DNA from: Streptomyces sp. SA15
GTDB lineage: Bacteria > Actinomycetota > Actinomycetes > Streptomycetales > Streptomycetaceae
Length of the DNA stretch: 64,000 nucleotides
Direction: 5' to 3'
Assembly (NCBI RefSeq): GCF_002291145.1
Contig: NZ_NTGE01000058.1
Span: 62,001-126,000, forward strand
Shown: positions 16,352 to 24,600 of the stretch, piece by piece
How the letters are laid out: each line of letters opens with the position of its first letter
Numbering within the stretch: the first letter of the stretch is position 1
Position numbers and translations under genes: made by a program
Notes under the pieces: model-generated
What the model was told of the DNA's origin: nothing
Databases searched by the model: none
What the model saw: the letters and a program-made list of their open reading frames with translations, nothing else

Positions 16352-18047
16352 GTTGTCCTCAATGACTCATGCGATCACCGAGATCGAACGGGTGAACGGC
16401 AACCGCATCGACTTGGACGACCCGAAGCAGGTGCCGCTCGACGACGTCTTCGCGTTCAAGCTCATCCAGGACAGCCGGACCCTGGGCCTGTTCCAGCTGG
16501 AGTCGCCGGGACAGCAGGACCTGCTGTCCCGGCTGCAGCCCCGCAACCCGCAGGACGTCATCGCCGACATCAGCCTCTTCCGCCCCGGCCCGGTCGCCGG
16601 CGGCATGCCCGAGCGCTACATCGCCGCCCGTCATGGCGGCACCCCCGCCTACGCCCACCCGGATCTGGAGCCGGTGCTCGCCGACACCTACGGCGTGACC
16701 ATCTGGCACGAGCAGATCATCGAGACTCTGTCGGTCATGACCGGCTGCGACTACGCGCTGGCGGAGATCGCCCGGCGGGCGCTCGGCGACAAGGAACGGC
16801 TACCGAAGATCAGGGACTGGTTCCACAGCCTGGCACGCGCGCGCGGCTACAGTGCGGCGGTCCGGGACGAGGTCTGGCGGACCGTCGAGGCCTTCGGCGC
16901 GTACGGCTTCTGCCGCGCCCACGCGGTCGCCTTCGCCGTACCGGCCCTGCAGAGCGCCTGGCTCAAGGCGCACTACCCGGCATTCCTGCTGGCCGGCCTC
17001 CTCGAACACGACCCCGGTATGTGGCCCAAGCGCGTCCTGGTCGCCGACGCCCGCCGGGGCGGCGTACAGATCCTGCCCGTCGACATCAACCGTTCCCAGG
17101 TGAAACACACAGTGGAGAAGACCGACGGAGACCAGTGGGGCGTGCGGCTCGCGCTGACCGCGGTGCGAGGCATCAGCGAGGAGGAGTGCGCCCGGATCGA
17201 GGAGGGGCAACCGTACGGATCGCTGTCGGACTTCTGGCAGCGGGCCCACCCCAGCCGCCCTGTCGCCGAACGCCTCGCCGAGATCGGCGCCCTGGACTGT
17301 CTGCACGACAGTCGACTCACCCGACGTGATCTGCTGCTCCAGATCGCCGAGTTGCACCGGCAGTCACGCACCCGGTCCGCGCACGAGGGTCAACTACCCA
17401 TCGACGCGGGCGCTGTTGGAGGAGCGGAGCCGAGCGGTCTGCCGGAAATGACAGGGCGCGAGGCGTTGAGCGCGGAGTTGAGCACTCTCGGGATCGACGT
17501 CTCCAAGCACCTGATGGAACACCACCACCGGCTGCTGCGCGAGATCGGCGCGACCGACGCGGCGCACCTGGCCGGACTGCGCGCGGGCCAGCAGGTCCTG
17601 GTCGCTGGTGTCCGGGCCTCCACCCAGACCCCGCCGATTGCCAGCGGTCGGCGGATCATCTTCGTCAGCCTGGAGGACGGCTCCGGCCTGGTCGACCTGG
17701 CGTTCTTCGAGGACTCCCACCCGGCCTGCGCGCACACCGTCTTCCACAGCGGGCTGCTGCTGGTGCGCGGCACGGTCCAGGTCCGCGGCACCCGCCGTAC
17801 CGTCGTCGGCACCATGGCCTGGGACCTGGACGAGATCGCCGCCGCCCGCCGCGACAACGGCCCCGAGGCCGCCCTCGCCCTCCTTGGCGCCGACCACCCT
17901 CACCCCACCCCCGCCCAGCCGCAGCGCACCCTGGCCAACGGCACCACCGGCGCCCGCCTCCACCCCTACGCCGACCTCCAGCCCGCCGGCACCCGCTCCG
18001 CCGACCTGAAGAAGTTCGGCCATCGCAGCCCAGGGAGCGCGGGATGA
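14595..18047 (+). CDS. dnaE2: Error-prone DNA polymerase III alpha-type subunit DnaE2 (intact copy)
   Basis: This 1150-residue C-family polymerase would carry out translesion synthesis in the mutasome. In order it shows a PHP domain (HLHV at 6-9, LTDRD near 41), the palm with PDIDID (Asp428 and Asp430) and NIKLDVLG (Asp580), which correspond to the three catalytic aspartates of DnaE. Next come the fingers (FRPGPVAGGMPERYI, IWHEQIIET), a helix-hairpin-helix region and an OB-fold (IIFVSLEDGSGLVDLAFFED). The ATG follows GGAGGTG by 6 bases. Its stop overlaps the imuB-like ATG, so the two are translationally coupled. The LexA-like box implies SOS induction. Length fits DnaE2 rather than the replicative DnaE1. 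Confidence 0.95.
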   Translation: MAGFAHLHVASGYSARYGASHPELLVRRAAERGMSALALTDRDTVTGAVRFAQACTKDGVRPLFGVDLAVEALAPSPPAQRRRTPARGGGHVVEPPLRFVLLAQNRAGWARLCRITSAAHVGAVSGTAPVVSWEALREYGGPGLTVLLGPLSEPVRALSVGREDVATKLLAPWKEIFGMGVRLEVVAQKRSGTGPGSLRLAARTLALADRVHTTAVLSNAVRYADPEQHRLADVLDAARLLRPIDRRRLDSGQRWLKDERGMETVARMIAECAGGDIRRTLRLMADTAATAAECTVDPVADLGLGARHFPEPVLFGAEPRAGAAAQLLRRRCEAGMVRRGLDRDRRALDRLDEELNVISALDYDSYFLAVGQVVADIRAKGIRVAARGSGAGSMVCHALDIATANPLDHRLLFERFLSVRRASLPDIDIDVESARRLECYDTIFERFGKERVAVTAMPETYRARRALRDTGLALGIAPAEVDRIAKSFPHLRASDITGALAELPELRELAAEAHRYGPLWELAEGLDSLVYGMAMHPCGVVISDATLLDRLPVQPTPQGDYPMAMAAKEEIEALGNIKLDVLGVRMLSSMTHAITEIERVNGNRIDLDDPKQVPLDDVFAFKLIQDSRTLGLFQLESPGQQDLLSRLQPRNPQDVIADISLFRPGPVAGGMPERYIAARHGGTPAYAHPDLEPVLADTYGVTIWHEQIIETLSVMTGCDYALAEIARRALGDKERLPKIRDWFHSLARARGYSAAVRDEVWRTVEAFGAYGFCRAHAVAFAVPALQSAWLKAHYPAFLLAGLLEHDPGMWPKRVLVADARRGGVQILPVDINRSQVKHTVEKTDGDQWGVRLALTAVRGISEEECARIEEGQPYGSLSDFWQRAHPSRPVAERLAEIGALDCLHDSRLTRRDLLLQIAELHRQSRTRSAHEGQLPIDAGAVGGAEPSGLPEMTGREALSAELSTLGIDVSKHLMEHHHRLLREIGATDAAHLAGLRAGQQVLVAGVRASTQTPPIASGRRIIFVSLEDGSGLVDLAFFEDSHPACAHTVFHSGLLLVRGTVQVRGTRRTVVGTMAWDLDEIAAARRDNGPEAALALLGADHPHPTPAQPQRTLANGTTGARLHPYADLQPAGTRSADLKKFGHRSPGSAG

Positions 18048-19024
18048 GCACACGTCAGCGGCACATCGCCCACCTCCATCTGCACGCCGCGCTGAGCGAG
18101 GATCAGCATGCCGATGTAATCGAACTAATGTTTGGAATCACGCCTCACGTCCAGGCCGTCCCGCCCAACGCCGTCCAACTCGACCTCACGTCGGCCCTCA
18201 GATACTTCGACCTGTCTCCCTACGACCTGGTCCAGATGGCCAAGATGAGACTGAAGGCCCTCTACGGCATCGACAGCAGCGCCGGGCTCGCGGGCAACCG
18301 CATGCTGGCGGCCATGGCGGCCGACGCGTCCGCGCCGGGAGACACCACCTGGGTCCCCACCGGACAAGCGGCCGACTGGCTGTACCCCCGTCCGGTCACG
18401 GCACTGCCGGGGATCGGCCGCGCCACGGCGGAGACGCTCGGCCGGTACGGCCTACACTCCATCGGCCAGGTCGTCGACCTGCCCGCGGGGACCCTGCAGC
18501 GCCTTCTCGGCGCGGGCCCCGCCCGCCTGCTAGCCGAGCGCGCGCACGGCCGCGATCCCCGTCCGGTCACCCCCTCGGAACCGGCAGCGCACCTGACCGC
18601 CGACCTCGTGCTCGACCAGGACTGCCTCGACCCGGCGCGGCAGCACCAGGCCGTCCTGGGACTTGCCGACCGGATCGGTCAGCGCCTGCGCGGTGAAAGC
18701 CAGGTCGCCGGCCGACTCACCCTCACGGTGCGGTACGCCGACCGCAGTTCCACCACACGCACGCATGCGCTGCTGGAACCCACTAACCATTCACCCGCAC
18801 TCGCTGCGGCTGCCCTTAGTCTGCTGGCGGCCCTTGGGCTGCAGCGAGCAAGAGTTCGCGCCTTCATGATCCGCGCGGATGCCTTGCTGCCGGCTAACAG
18901 TGCCTACCATCAGCTCTCCCTGGATCCCGGCGATGTCCGTGCCCGCGCAGCCGAAGCAGCCGCGGACCGGGCCCGCCGACGCTTCGGGCCCGAGGCCATA
19001 CGCCCCGCAACTCTGGCTGACTGA
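18044..19024 (+). CDS. imuB: ImuB-like Y-family polymerase homologue, active site degenerate
   Basis: The product has 326 residues, short for the family. The usual DMDxFFA start is replaced by HLHLHAALSED, and the SxDE-type motif appears as VQLDLTSALRYFD (about 44-56), with Leu in place of the catalytic Glu. These motifs are only about 35 residues apart, so much of the palm and fingers is missing. The thumb helix-hairpin-helix (ALPGIGRATAETLGRYG, 134-150) and the little-finger domain (VLDQDCLDPARQHQAVLGL onward) are intact. It therefore probably cannot polymerise and acts as an adaptor joining DnaE2 to the clamp, as ImuB does in mycobacteria. ATGA overlap with dnaE2 supports a complex. The symbol is given by role, not by verified orthology. 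Confidence 0.85.
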   Translation: MSTRQRHIAHLHLHAALSEDQHADVIELMFGITPHVQAVPPNAVQLDLTSALRYFDLSPYDLVQMAKMRLKALYGIDSSAGLAGNRMLAAMAADASAPGDTTWVPTGQAADWLYPRPVTALPGIGRATAETLGRYGLHSIGQVVDLPAGTLQRLLGAGPARLLAERAHGRDPRPVTPSEPAAHLTADLVLDQDCLDPARQHQAVLGLADRIGQRLRGESQVAGRLTLTVRYADRSSTTRTHALLEPTNHSPALAAAALSLLAALGLQRARVRAFMIRADALLPANSAYHQLSLDPGDVRARAAEAAADRARRRFGPEAIRPATLAD

Positions 19025-19096
19025 CCGTTGTCGCCGAGAACCACTGGTTCCTGGCGAAGGCGGTCGTGTGAGGCATGGGGGTTCCCGTCCCTGTCG

Positions 19097-19116
19097 GCGG
19101 GGCTTCGTCGCCCCGC
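19097..19116 (+). terminator. Hairpin after imuB-like gene
   Basis: GCGGGGC and GCCCCGC pair around the loop TTCGTC, 72 bases after the stop codon. No U-tract follows, which is usual in Streptomyces. Confidence 0.6.
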
Positions 19117-20160
19117 TTGCCGTGGTTGGAAACAGGGTCGTGAGGCTTGCATCGGCTCGGCAAGACGGCTTCTGTCAGGCGGAAGAACTTCTGTAAAGTG
19201 GCTGGTCAGAGCGTTGTTCTGTCAACCCCTAGTCGCCAGAGTGGAGTGCCGCGTGGTGCGACCATTCGGTTCGCGCTCGGGGGAGCCGGAGGCGGCGACG
19301 GCGAGGGCGACTACTCACCACGTGGCGTTAATCGCCCAAAAATGTCCACTTAGTTTCAATTATGGAACTCATCTGTCGGCGGATGCTCGGTACATCGGCA
19401 AGAATCAGCATCACTGCAGGTCAACTACTGTTCGTTTTGGGTTCTGGGGCCCTCGGGTCGAATCCGGGTCGAATCCGCACCCTTTTAGGTTGTCGAGCGT
19501 GTTGCCGCTGGTCAGGGTGGTGTGGAGTCATGCGTTGGATCGCCTTGCGGATGAGGGTGGCGCGGCGAGCAGTCGGGCCGATGAGCCGCTGAAGAGGCAC
19601 TACGTGGCGGTGGTCGGCTGTCAGGGGCGGGGGCCCACCAGCGGATTCTTCGCTGCTGGTGGTGCGATCATGTGCTGCGGAAATGTCTTCAGACGGGACG
19701 GCTGATGCGTGACGGCCCGGGATTGCTGGTTCCTGGCCGAAACCGACCTGCCAAGCGTTTCAGGGGCCGTCCAGGAGCCGCGCGGTAGTCGGGCCATGTG
19801 GCAGAGGCCCCGCCGCCTCGCGCGGCAGCCGACACTCTCGCAACATCCGGTCACCACCGGAACTGCAATTCCTCGGCGTCGACATCAGCACAGCCTCGGT
19901 CGGCTCGCCAGCACCAACGTCGAACTGGAAATCTAGGTACCTCGACGAGTTCATGGGCGTCCGCGGGGGACCTTGAGTGGTGCTCAAGTAAGTCCTGCCC
20001 ATGGCCGGGCAGTTGAGGGAGGTCGCATCTTCTGTGTCCAGATCGACACTGGTGTCGTCGGTGGCGGTGAGGTCCCGTCCTCGTCACCGTGGAGCAGTTG
20101 GGCACGGTCATGTTCGTGTGCGCCGTGACCATGCAAGCCACGGCCTGACCTCGGCCGCCC
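19117..20160. other. Gene-poor stretch with reduced GC
   Basis: No frame here has convincing codon bias, a ribosome site or recognisable motifs. A segment at about 19320-19440 is clearly richer in A/T than the surroundings (AAAAATGTCCACTTAGTTTC), and GGGTCGAATCC is repeated exactly in tandem at 19455-19476. The stretch may be decayed mobile DNA, but nothing identifies it. Confidence 0.5.
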
Positions 20161-20209
20161 CACCCGCCGCCGACTGTGAGGTAGGTGTCCTCGCAGTCGG
20201 CGGTGGGTG
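20161..20209. terminator. Long hairpin downstream of the CMD gene
   Basis: Two 21-base arms (20161-20181 and 20189-20209; core CCGCCGACTG pairing with CAGTCGGCGG) with two mismatches flank a 7-base loop. It lies 87 bases past the stop of the minus-strand gene ending at 20296 and is the best candidate for its terminator. Confidence 0.65.
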
Positions 20210-20295
20210 CTGGCCGTGCCGGCGGCTCACCCAGGATCGCGGAAGCGGTGTCGCCCCGGTTCCGAGCCGCCGTCAGCGAATCGGTTCCCGTTCGG

Positions 20296-21081
20296 TCAAC
20301 GCGACTCGAGCACGTCGCGGATCACGGGCATGGCGGTGAACACCTTCGGCCACCCGGCGAAGTAGGCCACATGGTTCAGCAACGCGTCGACCTCGCCATC
20401 AGTGATCCCGGAATCCATCGCCCTGTTGAGGTGAAAGGTGATCTGGTCCCTCTGGCTGGACGAGATGAGTGCCACGACGGTGATCAGACTCCGGTCGCGC
20501 GGCTTCAGGGCCGGGCGCAGCCACAGATCGTCGAAGAGTACGTCGTCGGTGTCATCGACGACTCCCTGAGAGACGCCGCCGTAATCCTCCTGGACGCTCT
20601 TCTCGCGGGCTCGCTCGGCCTCCTGGTCCTGCGGGAGCAGATCCGGGTCCCGCTCGGGAAGCTGATCGGCGTCGATCCCGTGCTCGTCGAACACCTCGGC
20701 GATCACCGGCACCGCGGCCTTGGCGTTCTGCCAGCCCGTGTAGAACGCGAGGTGGGTGACGGTCTCCGAGATCTCCGCGGCGGACAGCCCGTCGTCGAGG
20801 GCGCGGTCGGTGAAGCGGCCGAGCTCCGTCGTCTGCCCGTTGGAGATGAGCACCGCGATGGTGACCAGCCCCCTGTCACGACGCGAGAGGCCGTCCTCGT
20901 TCCACAGCTGCTGGACCCGCTCCCTGTCGTACTTCGCCAGGGCAGGGGAAACCGACTCAAGCCGACTGGTGCGGGAGCGGGGGGCGGCGTCGGAGCCGGG
21001 ATCGGCCTGGGCGGTGTACCCGACGAGGAGCGTGCCCGCGGCGATTGTCCCGATGAGGGCAAGTGTCCTGGACTTCGTCAT
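20296..21081 (-). CDS. Exported double carboxymuconolactone decarboxylase-domain (CMD) protein
   Basis: The 261-residue product starts MTKSRTLALIGTIAAGTLLV and ends its signal at about AQA-DP (residues 25-27), so it should be exported. Two CMD/AhpD-like modules follow: residues about 55-135 (SRRDRGLVTIAVLISNG, VTHLAFYTGWQNAKAAVPV) and 185-255 (KPRDRSLITVVALISSSQ, LLNHVAYFAGWPKVFTAMPV). The CxxC pair of AhpD peroxidases is absent, so an AhpD-like thiol reaction is not expected. CMD proteins are normally cytoplasmic, so export is odd. The start overlaps the upstream cupin gene (ATGA), a pairing known for CMD and cupin enzymes. Substrate unknown. Confidence 0.88.
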   Translation of the reverse strand: MTKSRTLALIGTIAAGTLLVGYTAQADPGSDAAPRSRTSRLESVSPALAKYDRERVQQLWNEDGLSRRDRGLVTIAVLISNGQTTELGRFTDRALDDGLSAAEISETVTHLAFYTGWQNAKAAVPVIAEVFDEHGIDADQLPERDPDLLPQDQEAERAREKSVQEDYGGVSQGVVDDTDDVLFDDLWLRPALKPRDRSLITVVALISSSQRDQITFHLNRAMDSGITDGEVDALLNHVAYFAGWPKVFTAMPVIRDVLESR

Positions 21082-21653
21082 GCTCGCTGCTCTCGCTTTC
21101 CGCTGAGGTACTGGTCGTCGGTGACGGGTTCCAGCCAGTGCACGTTGGTTCCGTCGACGGCGTAGGTGACGGCGGTGTGGGCCATCGCGCTGTCGCGGGT
21201 CGCTCCGTGCCAGTGCTTGACACCCGGCGCGATCCAGATGACGTCACCTTCGTGGACGGTGATGCGCTTCTTGCCCCATTCCTGCACCCACCCGGTGCCC
21301 TCGGTGATGATCAGGCGCTGCCCGTCGGGATGGGTGTGCCAGACGGTCCGGGCGCGCGCCGAGAACCGCACGTCGGAGGCACTTTCCGAATTCTCGTCGC
21401 CTGTGTACAGGGGCTGGATCGAAACCTCACCGGTGAAATTGTCCGGGGCACCCGCCGTGCTCTCTCGGTCCTTGTCACGTGACACGACGACCCCCGGATC
21501 CGGGGACGTTTTCACGGGCTCGGCCGACGCGGCCCGCGCGGTGGCGCCGGCGGCGGTCGGTCCGGAGTCCGTCGCACATCCGGCGAGCAGAAGCGCGGAG
21601 CCCGCGACACCGGCGAGCACGGCTGCTCCGGTTCGTCGATAGGCCTTTGTCAT
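21078..21653 (-). CDS. Cupin-domain lipoprotein
   Basis: The start is set at ATG 21653; a TTG six bases earlier is the alternative. A signal with lipobox LLLAGC (about residue 26) precedes a Ser/Ala/Thr linker and a cupin barrel: motif 1 is WHTHPDGQRLIITEG and motif 2 contains GVKHWHGATRDSAMAH, giving His ligands for one metal ion. The whole is 191 residues. It resembles the small cupins (manganese-dependent lyase or isomerase type) that pair with CMD proteins. Here both partners are predicted outside the membrane, the cupin anchored by lipid, the CMD free. Translational coupling supports joint action. Catalytic activity is inferred only. Confidence 0.85.
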   Translation of the reverse strand: MTKAYRRTGAAVLAGVAGSALLLAGCATDSGPTAAGATARAASAEPVKTSPDPGVVVSRDKDRESTAGAPDNFTGEVSIQPLYTGDENSESASDVRFSARARTVWHTHPDGQRLIITEGTGWVQEWGKKRITVHEGDVIWIAPGVKHWHGATRDSAMAHTAVTYAVDGTNVHWLEPVTDDQYLSGKREQRA

Positions 21654-21726
21654 CGTCAAATTCCAATCTGTGTGGGGTTGGTGGGATCAGCCGACGTGTC
21701 TGAAGGCCGGTCCCCGGGCGGTACGG

Positions 21727-23205
21727 TCAGCCGGACGTGGCCTCGGCTCCCGACCGGTCGGTCATCCTCACTGGTTCGGTGCCGACCGCGCTGTGTCGCT
21801 CGGCCCAGTTCTCCAGGGCCGTACGGCAGGCGTGGTCGAGGTGGTGGAGGCCGGACAGGTCGAGCTCGATCGGGCGGTCCTGGGGCAGCGCCTCCAGACT
21901 GTCGAGGATCTTCGGCAGCCGGAGAAAGGTCGCGTTGCCCGACAGGTAGACCTGGATGGGGCCGGCGCTCTTGTCGATGACCTGCGTCTTGAGGTGCGAG
22001 GCTTCCCAGGCGGTCTTGGCCACCGACAGGGCCAGACCGATCAGCACGCCCTCGAACATGTTCACCGCGACGATCGCCACGGCGGTGACGACGAGGATCA
22101 GAGCCTCGCCGCGGTGGCCCCGCCAGAGGGAGACGATCCCGCGGAAGGGGATCAGCTTCCAGCCCGCGTGGACCAGGATGCTGGCCAGTGCGGGGATCGG
22201 GATCAGCGCCAGCGTGGCCGGCAGCGCGGCGGCGAACAGCAGCAGCCACACACCGTGCATCACCCGGGACGCCTTGGTCTTCGCGCCCGCCTGGACGTTG
22301 GCGGAACTGCGCACGATGACCGCGGTCATCGGCAGCGCGCCGAGCACACCGCAGACCGCGTTGCCCACGCCCTGCGCCATCAGCTCCTTGTCGTACTCGG
22401 TGCGCTGCCCGTCGTGCAGCCGGTCCACCGCGGCGGCGCTGAACAGCGACTCCGCGGAGGCGATCAGGGTGAACGCGAGGATCGTGCCGAGGATCGCCGG
22501 GTTCGCCAGCTCACCGAATGCGTCCGCGCCGGGCGGCTGGATCGAGCCCAGCAGGCCCTGCACCTCCACGGTGGACACCGGCAGGCTGAACGCCGACGTG
22601 GCCAGCGTCGCCAGGACGACCGCGGCGAGCGCGCCCGGCACGGTCTGGGCCTTCTTCGGCAGCCGCTTCCACAGCGTCATCACCGCGATGGTGCCCGCGC
22701 CGATCGCGAGCGAGGCGAGCGCGGCGGTGCTGCCGAGAGCATCGGCGGCCGCGCCGGGCAGGCCGAGGATCCTGTCGACGCCGGAGGCGGGGGCCGTCAG
22801 ACCGGCCGCCGCGTACAACTGTCCGGCGATGATCACCAGGCCGATGCCGGCGAGCATGCCCTCGACGACCGAGACGGATATCGCGCGGAACCAGCGCCCC
22901 AGCCTCAGGGCGCCCATGGCCAGTTGAAGCAGACCGGCCGCGAGCACGATCACACCGAGCGCGGGCAGTCCGAACTCCCGCACTGCCTCGAAGACCAGGA
23001 CGGTCAGGCCTGCCGCCGGCCCGGAGACCTGGAGAGTGCTGCCGCGCATCAGGCCGGTGACCACACCGCCCACGATGCCGGTGATCAGACCGAGTTCGGC
23101 CGGGACCCCGGAGGCGACGGCCACACCGACGCACAACGGCAGCGCGACCAGGAAGACCACGAGGGAGGCGGCGAAGTCCTGCTTCAGATGAGGAAACTTG
23201 GTCAT
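21727..23205 (-). CDS. SulP-family inorganic anion transporter with STAS domain
   Basis: The 492-residue product has about 10-12 membrane segments from residue 11 (ASLVVFLVALPLCVGVAVASG) to about 400, including the family stretches STLQVSGPAAGLTVLV, FTLIASAESLFSAAAVDRL and CGVLGALPMTAVIVRSSANV. A C-terminal STAS domain follows (about 425-480, PIELDLSGLHHLDHACRTAL). ATG 23205 follows GAGG by 6 bases; a GTG at 23217 overlapping the carbonic anhydrase stop is possible. Bacterial SulP proteins beside beta-carbonic anhydrase, as here, often carry bicarbonate, so bicarbonate uptake is the leading idea and sulfate the alternative. Confidence 0.93.
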   Translation of the reverse strand: MTKFPHLKQDFAASLVVFLVALPLCVGVAVASGVPAELGLITGIVGGVVTGLMRGSTLQVSGPAAGLTVLVFEAVREFGLPALGVIVLAAGLLQLAMGALRLGRWFRAISVSVVEGMLAGIGLVIIAGQLYAAAGLTAPASGVDRILGLPGAAADALGSTAALASLAIGAGTIAVMTLWKRLPKKAQTVPGALAAVVLATLATSAFSLPVSTVEVQGLLGSIQPPGADAFGELANPAILGTILAFTLIASAESLFSAAAVDRLHDGQRTEYDKELMAQGVGNAVCGVLGALPMTAVIVRSSANVQAGAKTKASRVMHGVWLLLFAAALPATLALIPIPALASILVHAGWKLIPFRGIVSLWRGHRGEALILVVTAVAIVAVNMFEGVLIGLALSVAKTAWEASHLKTQVIDKSAGPIQVYLSGNATFLRLPKILDSLEALPQDRPIELDLSGLHHLDHACRTALENWAERHSAVGTEPVRMTDRSGAEATSG

Positions 23206-23213
23206 CGCGGTCC

Positions 23214-23804
23214 TCACAGGGCCTCGAACGCGTCAGTCTCGGCGCTGTGGGCGCGGACGGCACCCTTGTGCACCTCGTAGTACCAGGCGTGCAAGGACAG
23301 TTGACGCTCCTTCAGCTTCCTCTCGATGAACGGGTACGAGCGCAGCCGCAGCAACTGCGTCAGCACATGGGCCTGGACGCCCTCGGCGACCTCTGGATCC
23401 TCGGCGGCGCCCGACGGGCGCGGGGTCGCGTGCGTGAGCCAGTCCCGCACGGCCGGTACCGCGTCCAGGTCGTCGCCGCGCACCAACGCGCCGACGGCAC
23501 CGCAGTGGGAGTGGCCGCACACCACGATGTCGCTCACGCCGAGGACCTCCACGGCGTACTCGATGGTGGCCGCCTCGCTGGTGGGGTGTTCCGAGGCGTA
23601 CGGCGGGACGATGTTGCCCGCGGTGCGCAGCTCGAAGAGCTCACCGGGGCGGGCGCCCGCGATCAGGGCCGGGACGACCCGGGAGTCGGAGCAGGTGATG
23701 AACAGGACCTGCGGGGACTGGCCCTCGGCCAGTCGCACCAGTTCCTTGGATTGTTCCGCGGACCGGTGGCCGAAGCCGCGGGCATGGTCGATGAGTGGCT
23801 GCAT
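23214..23804 (-). CDS. Beta-class carbonic anhydrase
   Basis: The start ATG 23804 has GGAGGAA 8 bases upstream and gives 196 residues, the usual size. It interconverts CO2 and bicarbonate. Zinc ligands are visible as Cys38 in CSDSR, His98 and Cys101 in CGHSHCG, with the Asp40/Arg42 dyad, plus AGNIV and ATIEYAVEVLGV blocks. No signal peptide is present, so it acts in the cytoplasm. Its stop lies 8 bases before the SulP start, which suggests a bicarbonate-handling pair in which the enzyme uses or supplies the transported ion. Confidence 0.95.
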   Translation of the reverse strand: MQPLIDHARGFGHRSAEQSKELVRLAEGQSPQVLFITCSDSRVVPALIAGARPGELFELRTAGNIVPPYASEHPTSEAATIEYAVEVLGVSDIVVCGHSHCGAVGALVRGDDLDAVPAVRDWLTHATPRPSGAAEDPEVAEGVQAHVLTQLLRLRSYPFIERKLKERQLSLHAWYYEVHKGAVRAHSAETDAFEAL

Positions 23805-23893
23805 GGCAGATATTCCTCCTGGCGCGTCGGCGTACGTTCGAGCACAGCGCTGGGCAGGCACGGCGATCGGCCGCTCGGTGCCCGCAGGCCGGC

Positions 23894-24292
23894 TCAGCAG
23901 CGGAATACCTGGAGGGACGTGAGACAGGGCGTGATGGTGTGGGGCGGCGCGAGATACCCGGACTTGTGACTCACCGATGGGGGCAGCGCCATGGAGTCGT
24001 ACACCCGCACGGTGAGCGGGTAGGGCTTCACGTCGGGCTCCGCGCCGACGCGCTGGCGGTCACGGCCGGGCTGCCAGGGGGACGATTCCGCGGTCTGCCC
24101 GTCGTCACCGCAGGTGGCGAACTCGTCCGCGTACTCGTCGAGGACCACGCTCGTGAACCGGTCAGGGGATGCCGGTGCGGATGTGTCGGCGATGTGCGTG
24201 GAGGCGCCGGGCGTCATGGCCGCGAAGAACTGAAGGGCCACCAGGAGAGCAGCCAGGGCGACCATGAACCAGGGAGTCCTGCCGCGCACCAT
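23894..24292 (-). CDS. Small membrane-anchored or secreted hypothetical protein
   Basis: ATG 24292 follows AAAGGAGG by 4-5 bases, a strong site; the longer frame from 24376 is not needed. The 132-residue product has one N-terminal hydrophobic segment (WFMVALAALLVALQFFAA, about 7-25), acting as a signal or anchor, and a polar remainder with Cys residues near the middle (EFATCGDDGQ) and end (TPCLTSLQVFRC), which could form disulfides outside the cell. I recognise no family. It lies 90 bases upstream of the carbonic anhydrase gene on the same strand and may share its promoter. Confidence 0.7.
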   Translation of the reverse strand: MVRGRTPWFMVALAALLVALQFFAAMTPGASTHIADTSAPASPDRFTSVVLDEYADEFATCGDDGQTAESSPWQPGRDRQRVGAEPDVKPYPLTVRVYDSMALPPSVSHKSGYLAPPHTITPCLTSLQVFRC

Positions 24293-24416
24293 GAGCCTCC
24301 TTTCAGCCGTGCGAGTCCACGCGATATGCGTCTTCAGAACGCTGACAATGGAAATTTCGTCCGGAGTTTCATCCAAAAGAAGCCTGAATCCAGTCCTCAG
24401 TCATTTCTGTAAGAGG

Positions 24417-24600
24417 GGGCTGCTGTCCCGGGACGCGGCACGCGTGGTCGCTGCCGGGGATCTGGTAATGGCCGACAATGTGGTCGCGGTCCACGGGGAT
24501 GTCATGACGCGCGCAGATTTCTTATGTTGCGCTGATTCCATTCCCGGTTGCCTGCGATAGTGCGCGGCGGCGCGGTAGTTGGCTTCCGACGCTGCGGTCC
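24417..24600 (-). pseudogene. N-acetylmuramoyl-L-alanine amidase relic
   Basis: On the minus strand two adjoining frames read ASEANYRAAAHY and then IPVDRDHIVGHYQIPGSDHA. These match the segment of Amidase_2-type cell-wall amidases where MYR...IPVDR-HIIGH-E-PG-DHTDPGP is conserved. The frame changes in between, stops occur in every frame, and nothing before or after fits. Only about 60 codons remain. Confidence 0.55.

Noticed and set aside
19081..19125. Possible CRISPR repeat near GTCGGCGGGGCTTCG
   Set aside because: A single hairpin with no second copy or spacer; better read as a terminator.
19446..19485. tRNA-like T-arm (GGGTCGAATCC)
   Set aside because: The 11-mer is a tandem repeat, and no acceptor, D or anticodon stem can be folded around it.
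19028..19705. 225-codon plus-strand frame after imuB
   Set aside because: No ribosome site, weak codon bias and no motif; it spans the low-GC patch.
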